Shown in pieces: positions 26,284 to 36,343 of a stretch of DNA of 61,457 bases (its first letter is position 1; each line of letters starts with the position of its first letter). Under the pieces are notes generated by a model. It was given only the letters and a program-made list of their open reading frames with translations, did no database searches and was not told the DNA's origin. Position numbers and translations under genes: made by a program. The DNA is from UBA5951 sp009936885 (GTDB lineage Bacteria; Pseudomonadota; Alphaproteobacteria; Puniceispirillales; Puniceispirillaceae): NCBI GenBank assembly GCA_937996625.1, contig CALKVA010000013.1, positions 1-61,457 of the forward strand, given 5' to 3'.

Positions 26284-27171
26284 ATGGCTCTCCCCACTTT
26301 TACAATGCGTCAACTGCTTGAGGCTGGCGTGCATTTCGGACATCATACTCGCAGATGGGATCCAAGAATGGGCCCGTTTATTTTTGGCGAGCGTAATAAT
26401 GTTCATATTTTAGATTTACAACAAACTGTCCCGCTATTGCATCAAGCGATTAAGGCGCTGAGAGATACAACCGCAAAAGGGGGCAGGGTATTATTTGTTG
26501 GCACGAAAAGAGTGGCATCAGAAAAAATTGCAGAAACTGCGCGAGAATGTGGCCAGTATTTCGTTAACCACCGCTGGCTTGGAGGAATGCTTACTAACTG
26601 GGAGACAGTAACCAAGTCTATTCGCCGTTTGCGTGAGCTGGAAAAACAACTTGAGAGTGAGGAAATCCAGCAGCTTACTAAAAAGGAAGTGCTACAGCTA
26701 ACGCGTGAGCGTGATAAGCTTGAATTAACTTTAGGCGGCATTAAAGACATGGGCGGTTTGCCTGATATGTTGTTTATTCTTGATACTAACAAGGAAGATA
26801 TTGCCGTTGCAGAAGCCAATAAGCTTGGCATCCCAGTTGTAGCCGTGGTTGATAGTAACGCCAGTCCATTAGGAATAGATTTTCCAATACCTGGTAATGA
26901 TGATGCCATGCGTGCGATATCCTTATATTGTGAGCTTGCTCGAGATTCGATTTTAGATGGATTGCAGCAAGAAATGGTTGCAAGTGGACATGATATTGGC
27001 GCCGCTACTCAGGCTCCAGCTGAGCAATTAGCAGAAGAGATACCGCAACAGGATATACCAGTTAGCACGGACACAGATGCGCCTGCTACAGAAACTCAAC
27101 TTGATAACACACAAACTACAGATGTATCAAAGCCTGCTAGTGATGAGGCTGCTTCTGCAAAAAATAAATGA
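26284..27171 (+). CDS. rpsB: 30S ribosomal protein S2
   Basis: Structural protein of the small subunit, needed for S1 binding and translation initiation. The 295-residue protein begins MALPTFTMRQLLEAGVHFGHHTRRWDPRM with family motifs FVGTKR, HRWLGGMLTNW and SNASPLGIDFPIPGNDDA; all are intact. A C-terminal acidic/Ala-Thr-Gln extension of about 50 residues exceeds the E. coli protein (241 aa) but is common in Alphaproteobacteria. A strong AGGAGG precedes the ATG. It is followed by tsf after 93 bases. Confidence 0.97.
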   Translation: MALPTFTMRQLLEAGVHFGHHTRRWDPRMGPFIFGERNNVHILDLQQTVPLLHQAIKALRDTTAKGGRVLFVGTKRVASEKIAETARECGQYFVNHRWLGGMLTNWETVTKSIRRLRELEKQLESEEIQQLTKKEVLQLTRERDKLELTLGGIKDMGGLPDMLFILDTNKEDIAVAEANKLGIPVVAVVDSNASPLGIDFPIPGNDDAMRAISLYCELARDSILDGLQQEMVASGHDIGAATQAPAEQLAEEIPQQDIPVSTDTDAPATETQLDNTQTTDVSKPASDEAASAKNK

Positions 27172-27264
27172 TAATTGTAAACATTATATAAACAAATCGA
27201 ATTGTCTAAGCTAGAATACAGCATAGATATTTCTTAAATATAAGATGAATGAAGGATATTAAAA

Positions 27265-28185
27265 ATGGCTGTTACTGCTGCACTAGTTAAGCAACTGCGT
27301 GAGACATCAGGTGCTGGAATGATGGATTGTAAAAAGGCTTTGGAAGAAACCAATGGGGATATCGATGCAGCGATTGACTGGCTTAGAACCAAGGGACTTG
27401 CAACAGCTGCAAAAAAATCGGGTCGAGTAGCCTCGGAAGGTCTTGTTGCAATCTATGTAGCAGGCACTTCTGCTGCGATGATTGAATTAAATGCTGAAAC
27501 AGATTTTGTTTCCAGAAATGACGATTTTCAGTCTCTTGCTCTGAATTTGGCAAAGCTTGCGAATGATGCCGCTGACATTGAAACCCTTTATGATCTTGCA
27601 TTCCCGAATACTCAAAGAACGGTTGCAGAAGAAATCACTCATAATATCGCGACTATTGGTGAGAATATGATGCTGCGCCGAATGAAGAATATAAAAGTAG
27701 ATAAGGGCAGTGTTGTCTCCTACATCCATAACGCAACTGCGGATGGAATGGGTCGTATTGGGGTTTTGGTTGCACTCGAATCTGAGGCAGATGCACAGAC
27801 GCTAGATAGTCTTGGAAAACAGATTGCAATGCATGTAGCTGCTACAAAACCAGCATCTCTTTCAGTAGAATCACTAGACCCAGCCATGATTCAGCGAGAG
27901 CGTGATGTTCTTATTGAACAGGCTAAAGAATCTGGCAAGCCACAGGAAATAGCAGAAAAGATGGTAGAGGGTAGGCTTCGTAAATACTATCAAGAAGTGG
28001 TATTATTAGAACAGACATTTGTTATTGACGGCGAAAGCAAAGTTGCCGACGTTATAAAGAAGGTGGCAAGTGATTGCGGAAGTGATATTATTTTAAAAGA
28101 ATTTAGCTTATTTGTTCTCGGTGATGGTGTTGAAAAAGAAGAAACTGATTTTGCAGCAGAGGTTGCCGCCCAATTAAATAAGTAA
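27265..28185 (+). CDS. tsf: Elongation factor Ts
   Basis: Nucleotide exchange factor for EF-Tu. The 306-residue protein has the N-terminal UBA-like domain (VKQLRETSGAGMMDCKKAL), the TDFVSRNDDF core motif that contacts EF-Tu, and a C-terminal coiled-coil and dimerisation module. AAGGA lies upstream of the ATG. Gene order rpsB-tsf-pyrH-frr is conserved across bacteria; pyrH begins 33 bases later. Confidence 0.97.
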   Translation: MAVTAALVKQLRETSGAGMMDCKKALEETNGDIDAAIDWLRTKGLATAAKKSGRVASEGLVAIYVAGTSAAMIELNAETDFVSRNDDFQSLALNLAKLANDAADIETLYDLAFPNTQRTVAEEITHNIATIGENMMLRRMKNIKVDKGSVVSYIHNATADGMGRIGVLVALESEADAQTLDSLGKQIAMHVAATKPASLSVESLDPAMIQRERDVLIEQAKESGKPQEIAEKMVEGRLRKYYQEVVLLEQTFVIDGESKVADVIKKVASDCGSDIILKEFSLFVLGDGVEKEETDFAAEVAAQLNK

Positions 28186-28218
28186 ACTCGTGATTTAACA
28201 TATGGTTTGATACGCTCA

Positions 28219-28941
28219 ATGTCGGAATTCAAGTATAAACGTGTGTTGTTAAAGATATCAGGGGAATCCTTGATGGGCGGTGAGGAGTATGGCATCGATA
28301 CTGCTATGGTAAGCAGGGTTGCTGGCGAAATCAGTGATGTAGTATCCCAAGGTATTGAAGTTTGTCTCGTTATTGGGGGCGGAAATATTTTTAGGGGTAT
28401 TTCCGCTTCGGCAGCTGGAATGGAACGCGCTACTGGCGATTATATGGGTATGCTGGCTACCGTGATGAATGCGCTTGCTATGCAAAATGCTCTGGAACAG
28501 TTACATATTCAAACACGTGTTCAATCTGCATTACCCATAAGTGCTGTTTGTGAGCCCTATATCAGAAGGCGGGCAATGCGTCATATGGAAAAGGGGCGCG
28601 TGGTTATATTTGCGGCGGGCACTGGAAACCCATTTTTTACAACAGATACAGCAGCTGCGTTGCGCGCATCTGAAATGAATTGTAACGTCTTAATGAAGGG
28701 AACCCGCGTGGATGGTGTATATTCCGCAGACCCTGAAAAAGATCCAGACGCGTTTCGATATGATAGATTAAGTTATCTTGAAGTTCTATCGAAGGACTTG
28801 AAAGTTATGGATGCGACTGCAATCTCGCTAGCGCGTGAAAATAACATACCTATCTTGGTGTTTTCCGTGACACAAACTGGTGGGTTTGATAAAGCGTTAA
28901 GGCATCAAGATGCGTTCACACTTGTTTCAGATGATGAGTGA
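28219..28941 (+). CDS. pyrH: Uridylate kinase
   Basis: Phosphorylates UMP to UDP in pyrimidine nucleotide synthesis; an amino-acid-kinase-fold hexamer regulated by GTP and UTP. The 240-residue protein has KISGESLMG at the N-terminus, VIGGGNIFRG, the GTGNPFFTTDTAA loop and KGTRVDGVYSADP. ATG at 28219 starts the conserved segment; a TTG at 28207 would add four residues. It sits in the tsf-pyrH-frr-uppS-cdsA order. Confidence 0.97.
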   Translation: MSEFKYKRVLLKISGESLMGGEEYGIDTAMVSRVAGEISDVVSQGIEVCLVIGGGNIFRGISASAAGMERATGDYMGMLATVMNALAMQNALEQLHIQTRVQSALPISAVCEPYIRRRAMRHMEKGRVVIFAAGTGNPFFTTDTAAALRASEMNCNVLMKGTRVDGVYSADPEKDPDAFRYDRLSYLEVLSKDLKVMDATAISLARENNIPILVFSVTQTGGFDKALRHQDAFTLVSDDE

Positions 28942-28956
28942 GGGAGAGGAATCAAA

Positions 28957-29514
28957 ATGGCTGAATTAGATATGGAAGATGTTAAGCGCCGGATGGAAGG
29001 TGCCTTATCAAACCTAAGTACAGAATTTTCTGGCTTGCGCGCCGGTAGAGCGTCAGTTGCAATGTTAGATCCGGTTAGTGTAGACGCCTACGGGTCTAAA
29101 ATGCCTCTTAGTCAGTTGAGTAATGTTTCGGCTCCTGAATCTCGTTTATTGTCGGTTTCAGTATGGGATGCAACTCTTGTAAGCTCCGTTGAAAAAGCAA
29201 TCCGCGAATCAGATCTTGGTCTTAACCCTCAGGTAGAAGGGGCGGTAATCCGTGTTCCTGTTCCTGTATTATCAGAGGATAGGCGCAAGGATATGGTAAA
29301 AGTAGCCAGCCGATATGCCGAGGCAGCGCGGGTATCTGTTCGTAATGTAAGGCGTGATGCGATTGAGATAATTCGTAAAGATGAAAAAGCAGGTGCGATT
29401 TCTGAAGATGAGCGCCATAATTATGAATCAGATGTTCAAAAAGTAACTGACGGTTTCGTTGGCAAAATCGATGAGATGCTGACGAAGAAAGAAACCGACA
29501 TAACACAAATTTGA
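28957..29514 (+). CDS. frr: Ribosome recycling factor
   Basis: Splits the post-termination ribosome together with EF-G. The 185-residue product has the family hallmarks: GLRAGRASVAMLDPVSVDAYG at the N-terminus split by normal spacing, PQVEGAVIRVPVP in the middle, and the RVSVRNVRRDA and KITDGF-like VTDGFVGKIDEML C-terminal helices. Length and spacing match E. coli Frr (185 aa). AGGGAGAGGAA precedes the ATG, a strong ribosome-binding site. It is 15 bases after pyrH. Confidence 0.97.
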   Translation: MAELDMEDVKRRMEGALSNLSTEFSGLRAGRASVAMLDPVSVDAYGSKMPLSQLSNVSAPESRLLSVSVWDATLVSSVEKAIRESDLGLNPQVEGAVIRVPVPVLSEDRRKDMVKVASRYAEAARVSVRNVRRDAIEIIRKDEKAGAISEDERHNYESDVQKVTDGFVGKIDEMLTKKETDITQI

Positions 29515-29545
29515 CATTTACTTAATTAGGACTTTTTTTTCGGAT

Positions 29546-30304
29546 ATGCAGCATTTAGCTATCATAATGGATGGAAATAGACGCTGGGCGCACGAAAATG
29601 CGCTTGCTATTGTATCTGGTCATAATAAAGGCGCGCAAGCGCTCTCCGAAATTGGCCGTGAAGTGGCTAGACTTAAAATTCCGTTTCTTACCGTATTTGC
29701 CTTTTCGGCCGAAAATTGGCGGCGTTCCAAAGCAGAGGTTAACGCACTTTTTGGATTAATGAGGCGCTATTTGAAACAGGAAATGACAAATTTGATGTCA
29801 GAAAATATCAAATTAAGAATTATTGGGGATGTCACCCCATTTCCAGAGGATTTGCAATCGCTTTTCACAAATGCAGAAACACAAACTGAACATAATAGTT
29901 CCATGACTCTAACAATTGCGGTGAATTATGGGGGGCTTCAGGACATTGTAAATGCTGCCTCTAAATTTGATGAAAAAAACCCAGACTTATTCTCAGATGA
30001 AGTTGTGGAGAGGTTTAAATCCAAGTTAATGACTTCTTTTTTGCCTCCCGTTGATATGTTGATACGCACTGGCAAAGAGAAACGAATTTCTAATTTCTTA
30101 ATTTGGGATTGCGCCTATGCGGAGCTGTATTTCTCAGATAGCTACTGGCCGGATTTCGATGTGCCTCAACTACAATGCGCGATTAAAGATTGGAATTCTC
30201 GTGTAAGGCGGTTTGGAGGAAGTGTAAATGAGAAAACGACTGAAATTTGCGAACAGCTAGCCCCAACAGAAATGAAGAACGAAAAAATAGTTAATGAGAA
30301 ATAA
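29546..30304 (+). CDS. uppS: Undecaprenyl diphosphate synthase (isoprenyl transferase)
   Basis: Makes the C55 lipid carrier for peptidoglycan and O-antigen assembly by adding isopentenyl units in cis. The 252-residue protein has the UppS motifs IMDGNRRWA (catalytic Asp), TVFAFSAENWRR, and the C-terminal RTGKEKRISNFLIWD and YFSDSYWPDF. Its stop overlaps the cdsA start by 11 bases. It is followed by cdsA, dxr and rseP, linking the lipid carrier, phospholipid and isoprenoid precursor genes. Confidence 0.96.
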   Translation: MQHLAIIMDGNRRWAHENALAIVSGHNKGAQALSEIGREVARLKIPFLTVFAFSAENWRRSKAEVNALFGLMRRYLKQEMTNLMSENIKLRIIGDVTPFPEDLQSLFTNAETQTEHNSSMTLTIAVNYGGLQDIVNAASKFDEKNPDLFSDEVVERFKSKLMTSFLPPVDMLIRTGKEKRISNFLIWDCAYAELYFSDSYWPDFDVPQLQCAIKDWNSRVRRFGGSVNEKTTEICEQLAPTEMKNEKIVNEK

Positions 30305-31067
30305 GCTACCTGATATTAGTCGACGTATGACGGGCATGACGTTACTGTTGCCTCTGTTAGCTATTTTTTTTGCTGGAAAACCATTCTCCCAAATCATCGT
30401 TTTTTTTTGTGGGATTGTAATGGTTTTTGAATTCTGTTTTCTTATTACCAAGAATACGGCCTCAAGATTTGCTTTAATCGGATTAATCTGTTGTTTTGGA
30501 TTAACCACACTTTTTTCGGTCGAGCCGCTGTACCAATTACTCCACCTTGTCTTGACAGCAAGCATTCTTTTTCGGTTTTTCCCCTACCAAACTAGCGCGA
30601 TAGGACTGATACTAGCATTGCTGCTATATAGCATTGGAAAATTATGGCATTTCCATTTTTTCCAAGAGGTAATGGCCTATATAGTTTTAACAGTTATTTC
30701 AGTTGATATTGGCGCTTATATAGTTGGTCGCTTTTTAGGGGGGCCAAAGCTTATGCCAGTAGTAAGCCCAGCTAAAACAATTTCAGGTGCAATCGGGGGC
30801 CTTGTTGGCGGATTGGTCGCAGGGTTGGGGATGTGTTACTTTCTTAATATTGCAATAACACAAGAACTTGTTTTTCTGACCTTGGCCGTCGCGGTATTAG
30901 CTCAAGCTGGCGATATTACGGAATCCTTTTTTAAGAGATCTGTTAATGCCAAGGATAGTGCTAAAATAATACCAGGGCATGGCGGATTTATGGATAGGTT
31001 CGATGGATATTTATATGTTATCCCATTATTTGCACTCTCACCCGCTCAAGGATTATTTTTTCAATGA
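30294..31067 (+). CDS. cdsA: Phosphatidate cytidylyltransferase
   Basis: Makes CDP-diacylglycerol, the precursor of all phospholipids. The 257-residue membrane protein has seven to eight hydrophobic segments and the CDP-alcohol cytidylyltransferase signature KDSAKIIPGHGGFMDRFDG near the C-terminus. Start codon ATG at 30294 overlaps the uppS end by 11 bases; the stop overlaps dxr by four. A poly-T run (about 30,400) falls within the first hydrophobic segment and encodes phenylalanines, not a frameshift. Confidence 0.95.
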   Translation: MRNKLPDISRRMTGMTLLLPLLAIFFAGKPFSQIIVFFCGIVMVFEFCFLITKNTASRFALIGLICCFGLTTLFSVEPLYQLLHLVLTASILFRFFPYQTSAIGLILALLLYSIGKLWHFHFFQEVMAYIVLTVISVDIGAYIVGRFLGGPKLMPVVSPAKTISGAIGGLVGGLVAGLGMCYFLNIAITQELVFLTLAVAVLAQAGDITESFFKRSVNAKDSAKIIPGHGGFMDRFDGYLYVIPLFALSPAQGLFFQ

Positions 31068-32218
31068 AAAAATTAGTTTCTGTGCTGGGAGCGACTGGCT
31101 CTGTGGGTGCGAGCACCCTACAAATTGTAAGAGAAAACCCCGACAAATTTCAGATAATTGGTATTACTGCACACTCAAATGTGGCCTTATTGGCAAAATT
31201 GGCTATCGAATTTATGCCTAAATTTGTTGTATTATCTGATTTGAACTTGGTGTCTGATATAGAAACGCGATTAGCCCACCTTGAAATTGAAATTCTCATT
31301 GGAGAAGAAGGGCTTGATTTTCTGGCCTCACAAAAAACAGATATTCTTGTGGCGGCTATTTCTGGATTTGCAGGCTTCAAACCTATCTTTAAAGCCATAA
31401 GCGTTGGAACAGACATTGCTATTGCTAATAAAGAGGCTCTTGTGGCAGGTGGGCATTTGCTTATGCCGCTTGCTAAGGAAAAAGATGTTAATATACTGCC
31501 TATAGATTCTGAGCATAATGCTATTTATCAATGTATGATGGGTCATCATTGGGACGATGTTGAACATATAACATTAACGGCCTCTGGCGGGCCATTTTTG
31601 GCCATGACACGAGAAGAGATGCATGATATTTCGCCAGTCAAAGCGTTAAAGCATCCAACTTGGAATATGGGCGCAAAAATAAGCATTGATAGCGCTACAA
31701 TGATGAATAAAGGGCTGGAATCTATTGAAGCAGCTTGGCTTTTTGGTATTGGACGAGAGAAGGTGTCAGCTGTTATTCATCCACAATCAATCATACATGG
31801 TTTCGTAACGTTTAAGGATGAGACTATTATTTCTCATATGGCACCAGCTGATATGAAAGTGCCCATATCCCATGCATTAGGCTGGCCTGAACGATTAAAA
31901 ATTCAGACAGAAAAACTCGATTTAACGCAGATTTCTAGCTTGGAATTTATGGAAATAAACCATGAGCAATTCCCCTGTTATAACTTAGCGCATCAATTAA
32001 TTGGCGAGGAGCCTTGCTATGCGGCTGCGCTAAATGCCGCAAACGAGATCGCGGTAAGCCTTTATTTAGAGAATAAATTAGCATTTGGTGATATATATTC
32101 ATTATGCACCAAAACCGTAAATATGATAGAGATTAGAAGTCTGGATGACTATCAGTCCGTTATTGACTATGATAGTTTTGCACGCGGTATTGCTCGCTCT
32201 ATAGCGTTATCATTATAA
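31064..32218 (+). CDS. dxr: 1-deoxy-D-xylulose 5-phosphate reductoisomerase
   Basis: Converts 1-deoxyxylulose 5-phosphate to 2-C-methylerythritol 4-phosphate in the non-mevalonate isoprenoid pathway. The 384-residue protein has the NADPH-binding GATGSVGASTL, the metal and substrate motif IDSEHNAIYQC, TASGGPF, and PTWNMGAKISIDSATMMNKGLE split into two motifs. Overlaps cdsA by four bases (ATGA). The products supply UppS, encoded two genes upstream. Confidence 0.97.
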   Translation: MKKLVSVLGATGSVGASTLQIVRENPDKFQIIGITAHSNVALLAKLAIEFMPKFVVLSDLNLVSDIETRLAHLEIEILIGEEGLDFLASQKTDILVAAISGFAGFKPIFKAISVGTDIAIANKEALVAGGHLLMPLAKEKDVNILPIDSEHNAIYQCMMGHHWDDVEHITLTASGGPFLAMTREEMHDISPVKALKHPTWNMGAKISIDSATMMNKGLESIEAAWLFGIGREKVSAVIHPQSIIHGFVTFKDETIISHMAPADMKVPISHALGWPERLKIQTEKLDLTQISSLEFMEINHEQFPCYNLAHQLIGEEPCYAAALNAANEIAVSLYLENKLAFGDIYSLCTKTVNMIEIRSLDDYQSVIDYDSFARGIARSIALSL

Positions 32219-32255
32219 CACAAATCTATTTTCACTATTAGGTTAAAGACTCTAA

Positions 32256-33338
32256 ATGCATTCTTTCGGATTTTTTGAAATAATCTTGTCTTTTATTCTG
32301 GTTTTAACGCCTATCGTTTTTATCCATGAGTTAGGACATTTTTGGGTGGCCAGAAAAACGGGCGTTATCGTAGATGTTTTTTCCATAGGGTTTGGTAAAG
32401 AGATATTTGGATGGAATGACCGGCATGGCACTAGGTGGCGCTTTGCATGGATTCCCCTTGGCGGATATGTCAAAATGAGGGGAGATGAGAATGCGGCAAG
32501 CGGGGCTTCTGATGAGGCAAAAAAAACACCGAATAGTTTTGCAGGGGCCTCCTTATTATCCAGAATTGCTATTGTTGCAGCAGGACCAATTGCCAATTTT
32601 ATTTTAGCTTTTATTTTGTTTGTTGGTCTTTATATGGGAGCTGGAAAATTATTTGTTCCGCCAATAATTGATGAGGTTTTACCTGAGAGTGCAGCAGAGC
32701 GTGCTGGCTTGCAAGCCAATGACTTGGTGTTGAAAATCAATCAAAACCGCGTTTCAGATTTTAATGATTTTAGAGTATTTATATTCGAATCCCCTGATAA
32801 GCCTATCGAGATGATGATTGACAGGTCTGGTATGATTATTGATGTAACAGCGGTTCCAGATTCGATATATCTTGAAAAGCTCGATATTTATGCAGGTCAG
32901 CTTGGAATACGCTCTCGGACGGGTGAGTTCAGACGCCTTGGAATATCAGAAGCAATAATTGAGTCAGCTCAGGAATGCTGGTCAATCACTGTTGGGATGG
33001 TAAGGGGAATTTCAAGGCTTATTTCGGGTAATGCACAGATGGGCGAGATCGGAGGCCCTGTTAGAATTGCTCAATTCTCCAGAGATGCGGCCTTACAAGG
33101 CGTAACAAGCCTAGTCTTTTTCATTGCTTTGATATCTATAAATCTTGGATTGGTAAATTTGCTCCCGATACCGGCGCTTGACGGGGGACATCTTGCTTTT
33201 TTTATTATTGAGGCAATCATAGGCAAACCGCTACCTATAGCGTGGCAAAATATTCTGATGCGAGGCGGAATAGCAGTTTTGCTATCTTTGATGCTGTTTG
33301 TTACGATTTATGATATAATAAGAGGCGTATTCAACTAA
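32256..33338 (+). CDS. rseP: Intramembrane zinc metalloprotease RseP
   Basis: Site-2 protease that cleaves anti-sigma factors (RseA type) and remnant signal peptides inside the membrane. The 360-residue protein has the HExxH zinc motif (IHELGHFW, His24-Glu25-His28) in its first transmembrane helix, one PDZ domain (about 125-190; E. coli has two), and the third zinc ligand in PIPALDGGHL (about residue 308). It precedes bamA, as in most Proteobacteria, which ties it to envelope stress control. GTTAAAG-like spacing before the ATG is weak. Confidence 0.95.
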   Translation: MHSFGFFEIILSFILVLTPIVFIHELGHFWVARKTGVIVDVFSIGFGKEIFGWNDRHGTRWRFAWIPLGGYVKMRGDENAASGASDEAKKTPNSFAGASLLSRIAIVAAGPIANFILAFILFVGLYMGAGKLFVPPIIDEVLPESAAERAGLQANDLVLKINQNRVSDFNDFRVFIFESPDKPIEMMIDRSGMIIDVTAVPDSIYLEKLDIYAGQLGIRSRTGEFRRLGISEAIIESAQECWSITVGMVRGISRLISGNAQMGEIGGPVRIAQFSRDAALQGVTSLVFFIALISINLGLVNLLPIPALDGGHLAFFIIEAIIGKPLPIAWQNILMRGGIAVLLSLMLFVTIYDIIRGVFN

Positions 33339-33420
33339 ATATCATCACAAGATACGAAAAGTGGACTGTTTTGTGCAAGATTGATTTGGCAAAATGTATT
33401 TTGAGAAGGATTTTTTTATT

Positions 33421-35697
33421 ATGACTGGATTTAAACAGCTTTTATCGAAAAGTGGCATTCTTTCAATAATACTCTTAATTTGCTTGATGATGGGCTCGCA
33501 AGTATTCGCTCAAAAAATCACTGATATCTCTATAAGCGGCAATCAGCGCGTTTCTGAAGGTACGATTAGGTCCTATCTTCCGGTTGACATTGGCGACGAT
33601 ATATCAACATCTGCATTAGACAGTGCCATAGACAGATTATTCGCTACGAGCTTGTTTAGTGATGTTGATATTTCAAATGAAAATGGTCTGATAAAAATAT
33701 TTGTTACTGAAAACCCGATAATTAATCGAGTTACAGTGGAAGGAAATGACGTTCTAGAAACTGATATATTAATTGCTCAGCTCGCTATCCAACCAAGGCG
33801 CGTTTACACAAAAAAAGTCGCTATTGATGGAATGCAAAAGTTACTTCAAATCTATGAGTTATCTGGTCGGTACGGAGCATCAGTTGAACCTGTTATTATA
33901 AAGTTGGATAATAATCGAGTTGACCTCGTCTTTGAGGTAGATGAAGGTCCGTTGATTAAAATTAGTTCTATCCAGTTTGAAGGGAATGCGCGTTTTTCGG
34001 ATCGAAAGTTAAAACAAGTTATTGCCAGTAGAGAAAAACGATGGTGGGCATTTTTAACGGCGTCAGACAAATATGATGAGAACAGGCTTAATTATGACAT
34101 TCGCTTGCTTCGTCAATTTTATCAAGCAAGAGGATATGCTGATGTTAATATCAAAAGGGCTCGCGGAGGATTGCTTCCAGATAGATCTGGTTTTGCTATT
34201 TCCTTTGTATTGGAAGAGGGGGCTATATACCACTTCGATAAGATAAATGTTTTGTCTAAAATTGAGGGTGTGAGTGGGGATATGCTTCTGCCCGAAATTA
34301 CGATTGAAAATGGTGAGCGTTACGATATTCGAAAGTTAGAAGAAAGCCTACTTGCCGTCACAAACAAGCTAGGTGATTTAGGCTATGCATTCGTAAATGT
34401 AACCCCTGATGTTGTCACAAATTCTGAAAATGCAACGTTAGATGTTAGCATTATGATTGATAAGGCTCGAAAAAATTATGTAGAGCGCATTGAAATTATT
34501 GATAACTCCCGAACAGCTGATTTCGTTGTCAGAAGAGAGATGCAGCTGGTAGAGGGAGATGCTTATAATCAGGTAAAACTTCAGAAATCTATTAGAAATA
34601 TCCGAAATCTCGGCTTCTTTAGCGATGTTTCTGTTAAGTCCCGACCAGGCACTAATTCTGACCAGACGATTATTGAGATAGATGTAGAAGAACAGTCTAC
34701 CGGGAGTCTTAATTTTGGTGTTGGTTACTCTAGTATTGATAAATCATCTGTTTCGCTCGGAATTGATGAGAAAAACTTTTTAGGTACTGGAAGAGCAGTG
34801 AGTTTTGGCGCCAAAGTATCAAACTCCAAGTCAAATTTCAATTTATCTCTCACGGAACCATTCTTTCTTAATAGAAACCTGACTGCATCAACCAATATTT
34901 TCCAGAATAAAACAGAAGGTACGTCTGTTACTGTTGATAAGCGAGGTGTTGGGTTTGGACTTGGGTTTAGGGCTGCCAATGATATTTATCACCGGTTAGC
35001 TTATAAATTGATTGAGAGTAAAACGGACGAGACTTCTTCCTCTTCTTCTTCGTCAACAGGTGAGAACTTAGAAAAACTCCTTAGCTCTGCTGTTAGTTAC
35101 AGGCTAGGAATTGAAAAGCGTGATAACAGATTCGATCCATCTGATGGGTATTTTGCCGAAATTTCTGAGACATTCTCTGGAATTGGTGGAGATATAACCT
35201 ATCTGCAAACGGTATTGAGAGGTGCTTATTATAAACCCATTTCGTTTGAGAGGTTTGTTCTTGGGGCACGCTTGGAAACAGGCCATGTATCTGGACTTGG
35301 TGACGATGTAACGCAATCTAACCGCTTCTTACTTGGTGGTAATAAAGTGCGTGGATTTGATGGTAGCGGCATTGGTCCACGAGATTCAACAAGCGATGGC
35401 GCGGTAGGCGGCAATCAATATTATGCAGGAAGCTTCGATGTAATTTCAAACGCGGGCATAAATTCTGATTTAGGAATGCGTTGGACGCTATTCGCAGATT
35501 ATGGTTCTGCATGGGGCACTGATTTTCCAACAGGTGTCGATGGTGCTGAAGATGACAGCATGAGACAATCAATCGGTTTTGGTATATTATGGGATACGGC
35601 AATTGGGCCCTTATCATTTTACTGGGCTGATCCAATTTCAAAACAACCCTATGACGATTTAAGAGAGTTCCAATTTACAATTGGCACAAGGCTATAA
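33421..35697 (+). CDS. bamA: Outer membrane assembly factor BamA
   Basis: Beta-barrel core of the BAM complex that folds and inserts outer-membrane proteins. The 758-residue precursor has a signal peptide with a predicted cut after VFA (residue 30), five POTRA repeats (about 31-410; recurrent GN and VEG motifs), and a 16-stranded barrel with the loop-6 motif VRGF and a C-terminal phenylalanine-rich strand ending GTRL. I chose ATG at 33421; an upstream ATG at 33394 would add nine residues before the signal peptide. The gene lies between rseP and skp, as expected. A Ser-rich run of about eight residues is near residue 540. Confidence 0.97.
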   Translation: MTGFKQLLSKSGILSIILLICLMMGSQVFAQKITDISISGNQRVSEGTIRSYLPVDIGDDISTSALDSAIDRLFATSLFSDVDISNENGLIKIFVTENPIINRVTVEGNDVLETDILIAQLAIQPRRVYTKKVAIDGMQKLLQIYELSGRYGASVEPVIIKLDNNRVDLVFEVDEGPLIKISSIQFEGNARFSDRKLKQVIASREKRWWAFLTASDKYDENRLNYDIRLLRQFYQARGYADVNIKRARGGLLPDRSGFAISFVLEEGAIYHFDKINVLSKIEGVSGDMLLPEITIENGERYDIRKLEESLLAVTNKLGDLGYAFVNVTPDVVTNSENATLDVSIMIDKARKNYVERIEIIDNSRTADFVVRREMQLVEGDAYNQVKLQKSIRNIRNLGFFSDVSVKSRPGTNSDQTIIEIDVEEQSTGSLNFGVGYSSIDKSSVSLGIDEKNFLGTGRAVSFGAKVSNSKSNFNLSLTEPFFLNRNLTASTNIFQNKTEGTSVTVDKRGVGFGLGFRAANDIYHRLAYKLIESKTDETSSSSSSSTGENLEKLLSSAVSYRLGIEKRDNRFDPSDGYFAEISETFSGIGGDITYLQTVLRGAYYKPISFERFVLGARLETGHVSGLGDDVTQSNRFLLGGNKVRGFDGSGIGPRDSTSDGAVGGNQYYAGSFDVISNAGINSDLGMRWTLFADYGSAWGTDFPTGVDGAEDDSMRQSIGFGILWDTAIGPLSFYWADPISKQPYDDLREFQFTIGTRL

Positions 35698-35739
35698 ACG
35701 TCATAAACTAAATTTGATGAAACAACTGAAAGGAATTTA

Positions 35740-36339
35740 TTGGATATGATAAATATTCAATCTCGCTTTTTGAACGTTATACTAGGTGCTATTTGTTTTT
35801 TCCCCCTATTAACCTTTAGTGTATATGCGCAAGAAAAAGCCGCCTCTGAGATTCAAGATAGTTTTAAGCTTGAAAGAATTGCTGTTGTAAATATCGATAA
35901 AGTTTTGAGAGACGCAAAGGCCACTGAGCGCGTGCGCGCATTGCTAGATGAAAAGCGGGAAGAGTTTCAAAATGACTTTGCTACGCGCGAAGCCAGCCTG
36001 CTACAGATAGAAAAAGATTTGCAATCAAAAAGAACTATCTTGTCAGAAGAAGCATATAGAGCAGAGGTGGCTCAGTTTCAAAATGAGGTGGCCTCAATTC
36101 AGAAAGAGATTCAGTTTAAACGTCAGGCAATTGATAAGGCATTTCAAGAAGCTCAAGACGAGATAAGAGCTCTGGCCGCAGAGATTGTCGCAGAAATTGC
36201 CGGCAGTCAAAAATTAGATGTTGTGATTAATAAGAGTTCAGCTTTGGTGTTTAGGCAGGATTTGGATATCACAGAAGCTGTAATTACCGAGCTTAACGAG
36301 CGTACGAAAAACGCTCGATTGGAAATACAGGAAGAGTAA
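35740..36339 (+). CDS. skp: Periplasmic chaperone Skp/OmpH
   Basis: Trimeric periplasmic chaperone that holds unfolded outer-membrane proteins on the way to BamA. The 199-residue precursor has a signal peptide ending VYA (residue 30) and a long helical region with heptad Gln/Glu/Lys repeats (about 60-150), typical of the Skp tentacles. Two starts are possible: TTG at 35740, five bases after AAAGGAA, or ATG at 35746, eleven bases after it; I prefer the TTG on spacing. It stands between bamA and lpxD and fits the outer-membrane biogenesis cluster. Confidence 0.9.
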   Translation: MDMINIQSRFLNVILGAICFFPLLTFSVYAQEKAASEIQDSFKLERIAVVNIDKVLRDAKATERVRALLDEKREEFQNDFATREASLLQIEKDLQSKRTILSEEAYRAEVAQFQNEVASIQKEIQFKRQAIDKAFQEAQDEIRALAAEIVAEIAGSQKLDVVINKSSALVFRQDLDITEAVITELNERTKNARLEIQEE

Positions 36340-36343
36340 CTTT

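Noticed and set aside
26442..26909. 155-codon minus-strand frame inside rpsB
   Set aside because: Antisense shadow of a well-supported ribosomal protein gene with Ser-rich composition and no motifs.
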